A stretch of DNA of 64,000 nt from Apophysomyces variabilis. Its lineage: Eukaryota; Mucoromycota; Mucoromycetes; Mucorales; Mucoraceae. Positions 58,759 through 64,000 of the stretch are shown here, piece after piece (the stretch's first letter is position 1; every line of letters starts with the position of its first letter). The stretch is from assembly GCA_002749535.1 (NCBI GenBank), contig MZZL01000383.1:62001-126000 (forward strand), given 5' to 3'. The notes under the pieces were generated by a model. It was not told the origin of the DNA, searched no databases, and was given only the letters and a program-made list of their open reading frames with translations. Position numbers and translations under genes: made by a program.

Positions 58759-61196
58759 ATGAGGTTCCAGACGATCAACAGGCACGTCGATAGTTCGCTC
58801 GAGGTAAACAAGGGCAATAATCTGTAAAGGGATTTCGATCAAGCCACTCGGATTAAAAAAGAATTAACGCGATAATTCACTAAAAACCTAAATCGTTTTC
58901 TCTATATACAACAAAATTTAGGCTGTTGATCAAGAAGCACTCGATAAAATGTTACTAGCTGACCTTATTGAATATTGCCAAGAACGCGGTCTATCCACTG
59001 AAGGAACCAAACAAGATCTTATTCGAGATTTAATCTACTGGGTAAACCAAGAAGAAAAATAAACAAAAAAAGGAAAACTTTGAGTTCACCGTCAAGTTCT
59101 GTTTTTTGCTTTATCATCAAGAAAACCAATACACGGCCTATTCCTGCACCGTCGACACCAACACTCTACACGGCCGTGGATAGTTTTCCAGAGTCGACGG
59201 ATGTGACTCATCTTAATTCACGCGAATTTTCAGCCCTCTTTCTTGACGGCAATGCTACTGGTTTGGATATCCCTTATGACGCCCTTGTGCTAGGCACCAA
59301 ACTAGGCAGTGGCGGGTTTAAGGATTGTTATGCCGGTAAAGTTTTGAAATAAACTTTAACCAGGAACTAATCTCTTTCTTTCTGTTTTAGGCATCTACAT
59401 GGGGGTAAATTATTTTAATGGCCTTATTACTTATATTGAAAGAGAGAGAGAGAGAGAGAGAGATGCGGAAAAGGAAGGGTTGAAAGAGAGGGAAAAAGGA
59501 TGACAAGAGAGAGATAAAGAGAAGAGCATAGGGTTCCTTTGTTTTGTTTTTCTCACCTTTGCTTTCCTTTGAACTTAGGAACCCGTGGCGATTGGTGAAT
59601 TACGGCTTACCCAATTCAACCAGGTGGATCTTGCAGAAATCAAACACGAAATCAATGTGTTAAAGTAAAAACAAAAAGAGAAGAAAGGGAAATTTGACAA
59701 CCTTGTGTCTAGACAACTACGGCATGAAAACGTGATCCGATTTATTGGTGTGTGCACCCATCCTCAACATTTGTGCATCATTACCGAGTTATGCAGTAAG
59801 GGCGACTTATTTGATGTCATACGCAAGTACAAACGACCCAGTTTTGCTCAGCAGGTAATAAATCATCCTAAAGAGAAAAAGAAAAAAAGCATTGAATCCC
59901 AACCCAAAAAAAGGTGATGTATATGTACGATATTGCCCTGGGTGTATCGTATCTCCATACACGAAGGTAAAGAAAGAAAACAAGTAATAGAATAAGATGT
60001 CCATATTCTCATGACTTGCTCCTTTTCGGTAGGCCATCCATCATTCACAGGGTAATAAGTGAAAAAAAAAAAGAGAGGAAGAAAGGTCTATCCTTTACTC
60101 ACTTTTGGGTTTCTGTCTATGTGTCTATGCCTTCGCTCTTCCTATTAGGATCTGAAATCCATGAATATCTTGTAAGTATCTCCCTCCCCCTCTTTTCGTA
60201 CTTAAAGACGGTTGACGAGCAAAGGATAAACTGATTCATTTCTTTTTCCTTTTTCATATCCTATACAGGGTAAACAAACACCTAGAAAATGAAAGAAAAT
60301 GTACCACAGGAGGCCAACCTTCAATCCCGGAAATTTTTTTCTTTTAGATCTCAGAAGACGATCGGGCCAAAGTGAATGATTTTGGTTTAGCGCGAATTCG
60401 ACCCAAGGCCAATGCGCTCATGCATACCCAATGTGGAACACCTAATTGGTAAACACTTCTTCAGGGTAGACAATCCATTGCTAAGGGGCACACAAATACT
60501 TCTTTTATATAGGCAAGCACCAGAGTTTTGGTCTTCTAATCCAAGTTACACGGAAAAGGTTAGAGAAGCAAACCAAATGAAAATATATTCTAACCTGCTT
60601 GATTTGTGCTTTTCTTTTTCTTTTCCTGCAACGTATAACCATTCAACAAAATATACATACAATAGGTGGATGTAAGTAAACGGAAAAAGCGAAAGAAGAA
60701 AAGCTACGTCTTCAAGTGGACGGAAAGAAAAAAGGAAAAAAGAGAGTAGAGATATCACATCTTCCTCACCATTTGTTAAGGTATATGCATGTGGATTGAT
60801 CTTCTGGGAAATCCTTACATGGGGTGAATTTGGCTATCCTTATCAAAGTAAGCAAAATGGGGGGGAGGAAAAAAGAGAGGTTGGTAAGCAGATGAATTCA
60901 TGGTTCCTTTCTTTTCCATTGGACCTATCTAGATCTCTCGGAACATGCTCTTTACGTCCAGGTCAAGGACAATGATGTTCGACCTCCTCTTGGTAAACTG
61001 GTTCAGATGTATCCACGGAATCTCCTAATCTTGATTACCGAAATGTGGGAAGGAGAACCTATCCTGGTAAATGCGAAAAAAAAAACCTTTTTTTTTTAAA
61101 TATCTGATGCTCAATCTTCCATTCTTTTTTCTTTCTTTTTCATAGCGGCCCTCCATGACACATGTTGTAGAAAGATTATCCGCTTACTTGACATAG
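58759..61196 (+). CDS. SAP-domain + tyrosine-kinase-like (TKL) protein kinase
   Basis: A heavily split gene (about 15 small exons). Exon 1 begins MRFQTINRHVDSSLE (ATG 58759). Exon 2 encodes a SAP-like helix-extended-loop motif, ALDKMLLADLIEYCQERGLS then GTKQDLIRDLIYW. The kinase starts LGTKLGSGGFKDCYAGIYMG (Gly-rich loop), then EPVAIGELRLTQF. Next come QLRHENVIRFIGVCTHPQHL, IITELCSKGDLFDVIRKYKR, the catalytic loop IIHRDLKSMNIL (split over three exons), VNDFGLARI, the activation-segment end CGTPNWQAPEFW, VDVYACGLIFWEILTWGEFG, and RPSMTHVVERLSAYLT with TAG at 61194-61196. HRDLK and DFG are intact, but the beta-3 lysine of VAIK is Gly (VAIG). The 'APE' and 'WE.LTWGE.PY'-like segments place it among TKL kinases. 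SAP suggests nuclear DNA or RNA contact; this is inferred. Confidence 0.87.
59441..59463. repeat. (GA)n microsatellite inside a kinase intron
   Basis: About eleven GA units within the intron between the IYMG exon and the EPVAIG exon. Confidence 0.9.
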
Positions 61197-61291
61197 AAAA
61201 CAAAAATACCGCTTAACTCTATCTCTCTACTTAGCCTAAAAGAATGAACGATAATAAATAAAATAAAAAAAGTTTTATTGCGATGTTTTTG

Positions 61292-62958
61292 TTACAAAAA
61301 GTATAAAGCGGAAAGACCGGCAGTGATCAAAACCATCATGGGTTGCGCAGCACCCATCAATCTATCAGCAGTAGCAGCGTTGGTCACAAGAGAAAAGGCA
61401 GAACCATGGAACTGAGTGGCTACATCCGGTCGTGGCTTACTTTCATCCCATGTACAGTTGGCAGGAGAAACATACTTGATCGTCTCGCCCGTGGCCACGT
61501 TACGAAGCCAGTGGCGTTGATAATCTTTGGAAGGCGCACTAGGATTGATGGCATTGATCACATCCTCTAAAAGGGCATCCGCCATGGCCATAGGCGCCTC
61601 AAACCAATCATAGCCACCCGTCTGGGTGAGGATACCGTCCTCACGGTACACAGCCTTGTTCTTCAGGAACTTATACTTGCTCTGGTCAGTGATCTTGTAG
61701 TTGTTCAACACGTCGTTCAAATCCTTGGCAATATAGGTCTCGTCAATCAATACATCCACATCAGCAATGGCTTGCAAAAAGGCATCAGCGCTTGTAAACG
61801 TGGTCGTCGATGGACTAAGGATACGGCCACCTTGAGTTAAAAACAAAAAAGAGGTCAATGAATTCCACAAGGCAATTTTAAGAGAGAACGAGCTTTTTAA
61901 TTTTTTTTTCTTTTACCTGCATCTGCGGTAAGACCAGCTTTGTACGACACCGTGCTCACAGCCCAGCTAGCAGTGTAATTATTGTACTGATCAGGTGCGT
62001 TGTATACTGTCCAGGCCACTAAAGGTTTAGGATTGTAGTTGGCAGCAGCAGCCTTCAAACGGTTATAGTTATCCGTAATGGAAGGAAGCAATTGGTTCAC
62101 ATTGCCTTCGAGATTGTAAAACAAGGCATAATAAGCCAGCCAGGAAGCACGCTATGACAATGAAGTGTCTCAGTTTCCAAAAAACTCACTTTGTCTCTTT
62201 CTCTCTTTTTTTTGTCTATTTTAACTTACACCGAGGGCAGTAGGTTCATACACTTCAGAGGTTGTTACAGAGGTGTTGGCAATGAGATCAGCTGAGGCTG
62301 TGTTCACACCAAACTGGACCTGAACCGTGCTTAATTGCTCGATGCGTTGCGTTTGGTTGGTGGCCGATAACTCAGCCACCTGGCCCTGAGCTAAACGCTG
62401 CTCGAAACACGCCGAGGCCACAAACGAACCATCATCGATCACACTGATCGTATTGGCTACACCAAGCATCTGGAACAGTGGATCATCATTTCGGATCAGA
62501 ACACACCAAAAGTCTTTCCTTATCTTTCTTTTTTCCCCTCCTGTTCTTTTACCTCAAGATAGGGCACTACTGTGGTCTCTAATGCTCCTGCCTTCGTCAC
62601 TGGAACTTGATAGACTTCCGTGTCCTTGGGCAGGTTGGAAGGTGTAGGCGTACCACATTGGACAAGAGCGTAGGTCTTTTGATTACGTTTGTCCGTCACC
62701 AGTTTATAGTTATTAAAGTAAGACACCGAGAAATAGGTGGTGGTATCGGTACCTGAAAGAGTCCAATATAAGTCTTCCCTTTTTATTTTCGCTTCCCCTG
62801 CCTACAAACTTACTTAGATTCAATCGTTGAGGAAAGTAATTGGTGTTGGCATTGTAAGTTTGAACACATTGACCATTCACATTGTTCGTGTTCTGTGTTT
62901 GTGCACATACAGCAGAGACGAATAACGAACCCAGCACCCAGCGCTGTAGTGAACGCAT
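61292..62958 (-). CDS. Secreted, probably GPI-anchored periplasmic-binding-protein-like (FepB/TroA fold)
   Basis: Five exons. The start MRSLQRWVLGSLFVSAVCAQ (ATG 62958) is a signal peptide. The mature protein has the landmarks of class III bacterial substrate-binding proteins (siderophore/metal receptors, PF01497 type): YFNNYKLVTDKRNQKTYALV, VYQVPVTKAGALETTVVPYL, EMLGVANTISVI, LVAWTVYNAPDQY, a GGRIL motif, DVDVLIDETY, NKAVYREDGILTQTGGYDWF and MADALLEDVINAINP. It ends in a hydrophobic stretch (MMVLITAGLSALYFL, stop 61292-61294) after small residues, as expected for a GPI-attachment signal. It contains several N-glycosylation sequons (NQT, NTS, NYT, NCT). Bacteria use this fold to deliver ferric siderophores or metals to ABC importers; no such importer exists in fungi, so a cell-surface metal or siderophore capture role is inference. 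Introns show it is a resident eukaryotic gene. Confidence 0.82.
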
Positions 62959-63869
62959 TATATAAACTAAGAGAAAGTGGAAAAGAAAGAAAAAGACCTT
63001 GTGAAAGCTTTTTTTTTTTCCTCTTTGTTCCCAAAGGGTGGTACAGCGGATCTTCCATCTGGATCTCATCAATTCGTCTCACAAAGTCCGAGAAAAATGG
63101 GGTGTGCCGGCCCTGTACCGAACTTCATGAGTCCGGAACTAAAGAGTGCGTGGATAGCATGAGTCACCGACAAGTGCATTGTAACTCATTAAACAATGGT
63201 GATGCACAACTGAATAGACCATCTAGAGTTCTGTTAGTTAGACTACAAGATAAAAGAGGAAAGAAGTATGGGACGTGATGGACAGAAGAAGCAGAGACGG
63301 AATGGACCATGTTGTTTGGTCATATCGCCCTGACCTAGAAAAGCCCTTCGCTTCAGGGCAAAAAAAAACTTCTTATGTCTTCCAGCCAAGTGGGTTCTGG
63401 AAGATTCGTTTGGAAACTTTGTGTATGGATTGAACTGATCATAGTGAATGAAGTGTTCCTCATCGAGGATAATTCTTGACTGATAGAGTAAGAAAAAGCA
63501 TACCAAAGATGCCTCTACCTTTGGAGTCTTATCAGCTAATTTCCTCATAAGCAATAGGTTATCTGATCTTCTGAGAGTGAAACCCAATCTTTGGAAAAAT
63601 GATCATCATCAGTGCGGCTATGCCTTATCACCCTTTTTTTTTTTGGTCCTTCACGTTCTATTTAGTCGCTCAACAAACAAAAACAAACACCTCTTTTCAG
63701 TATTCTTTTTGTTTTCTATCGAAGAAAAAGCGGTTTATTTATTTTCAAAGGTTCGTGTTGAGGGAGAGAAGGATCGTAAAAAGCAAAATGGGTGATATAC
63801 AAGAGCAATGCGTGAGTGACATTTTAAGAAATGAGAGTTCATTGATGAGTCAATGCGTCCTTTTTAGTC
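62959..63869. other. Intergenic region
   Basis: About 900 bp upstream of the binding-protein-like gene and downstream of the quinone reductase. Contains T-runs near 63010-63020 and 63632-63641. No gene recognised. Confidence 0.45.
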
Positions 63870-64000
63870 TTAGTTGGATTCCTTGCCCTTGACATAGGTC
63901 TTGACGATCTTGCCAAAGTTTTCACCCTGGGTACGGGCAATCTCCAATTCCTTCTCGGTCACAGCGCGGGAGCCGTCTCCGTGGACAATGGCACCAGCAC
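63870..64000 (-). CDS. WrbA/Pst2-type NAD(P)H:quinone oxidoreductase, C-terminus (partial)
   Basis: Only the last 43 or so codons are inside the window; the gene continues beyond base 64000. The visible end reads AGAIVHGDGSRAVTEKELEI, then ARTQGENFGKIVKTYVKGKE, with TAA at 63870-63872. The G-GDGSR...ELE.A..QG..F segment is the C-terminal signature of the flavodoxin-like WrbA / yeast Pst2-Ycp4 family, which reduces quinones by two electrons and protects against oxidative stress. Confidence 0.8.
   Translation of the reverse strand, partial: AGAIVHGDGSRAVTEKELEIARTQGENFGKIVKTYVKGKESN

Overview
This window is nuclear DNA of a filamentous fungus. Protein-coding genes are split by many short introns (mostly 50-90 bp, GT...AG, with CTAAC/CTGAC-like branch sites), are AT-rich between genes and have pyrimidine-rich promoters. 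Gene content (BET protein, Whi3-type RNA-binding protein, GATA factor with an AreA-type N-terminus, Rua1-type C-terminal domain, Reb1/TTF-I-like Myb protein, tyrosine-kinase-like kinase, augmin-like subunit, RNPS1-like SR protein) points to an early-diverging fungus, most likely Mucoromycota and probably Mucorales. That placement is an inference from gene families and gene style, not from a marker gene.

Layout: 0-1.6 kb, a broken pepsin-like aspartic protease (+). 2.0-4.7 kb, PP2A B56 regulatory subunit (-). 5.4-6.2 kb, an unrecognised spliced gene (-). 6.6-8.0 kb, PfkB-family pseudouridine-kinase-like gene (+). 8.1-8.5 kb, a short unrecognised gene or remnant (+). 9.6-10.8 kb, mitochondrial malate dehydrogenase (+). 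11.6-13.75 kb, an alpha/beta-hydrolase fused to an MptpB-type tyrosine phosphatase (-). 14.0-15.2 kb, HAUS1-like augmin subunit (-). 17.7-18.4 kb, homeodomain factor (+). 20.8-23.4 kb, stand-alone fatty-acid dioxygenase (Ppo-like, no P450 half) (+). 24.7-26.4 kb, Rua1-domain regulator (-). 28.2-29.2 kb, coiled-coil protein (+). 30.1-32.4 kb, BET double-bromodomain protein (+). 33.7-34.7 kb RNPS1-like (-) and 35.1-37.5 kb Reb1/TTF-I-like (+) are divergent from a shared ~370 bp promoter. 39.7-41.5 kb, F-box/WD40 protein (+). 41.8-41.9 kb, a 42-residue secreted Cys/His-rich peptide (+). 43.1-44.3 kb, acyl-CoA thioesterase-like (-). 44.8-46.5 kb, two-finger GATA factor (-). 46.5-54.6 kb, a gene-poor stretch with a frameshifted Tc1/IS630-type transposase remnant. 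54.6-55.8 kb, uridine-kinase-like (-), divergent from 56.5-58.0 kb, a Whi3-like RNA-binding protein (+). 58.8-61.2 kb, SAP-domain + TKL kinase (+). 61.3-63.0 kb, a secreted, probably GPI-anchored protein with a bacterial siderophore-receptor fold (-). 63.9-64.0 kb, C-terminus of a WrbA-type quinone reductase (-), cut by the window edge.

The genes do not form a cluster or operon; this looks like ordinary chromosomal housekeeping and regulatory content. The most unusual items are the bacterial-type substrate-binding protein carried as a GPI-anchored surface protein, the 42-residue secreted Cys-rich peptide, the hydrolase-phosphatase fusion, and three enzymes whose canonical catalytic motifs are altered (kinase VAIG instead of VAIK, P-loop GK followed by R, protease YSST instead of D[ST]GT). 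Exon joins were read by eye from splice motifs and reading-frame continuity, so internal boundaries carry some error.
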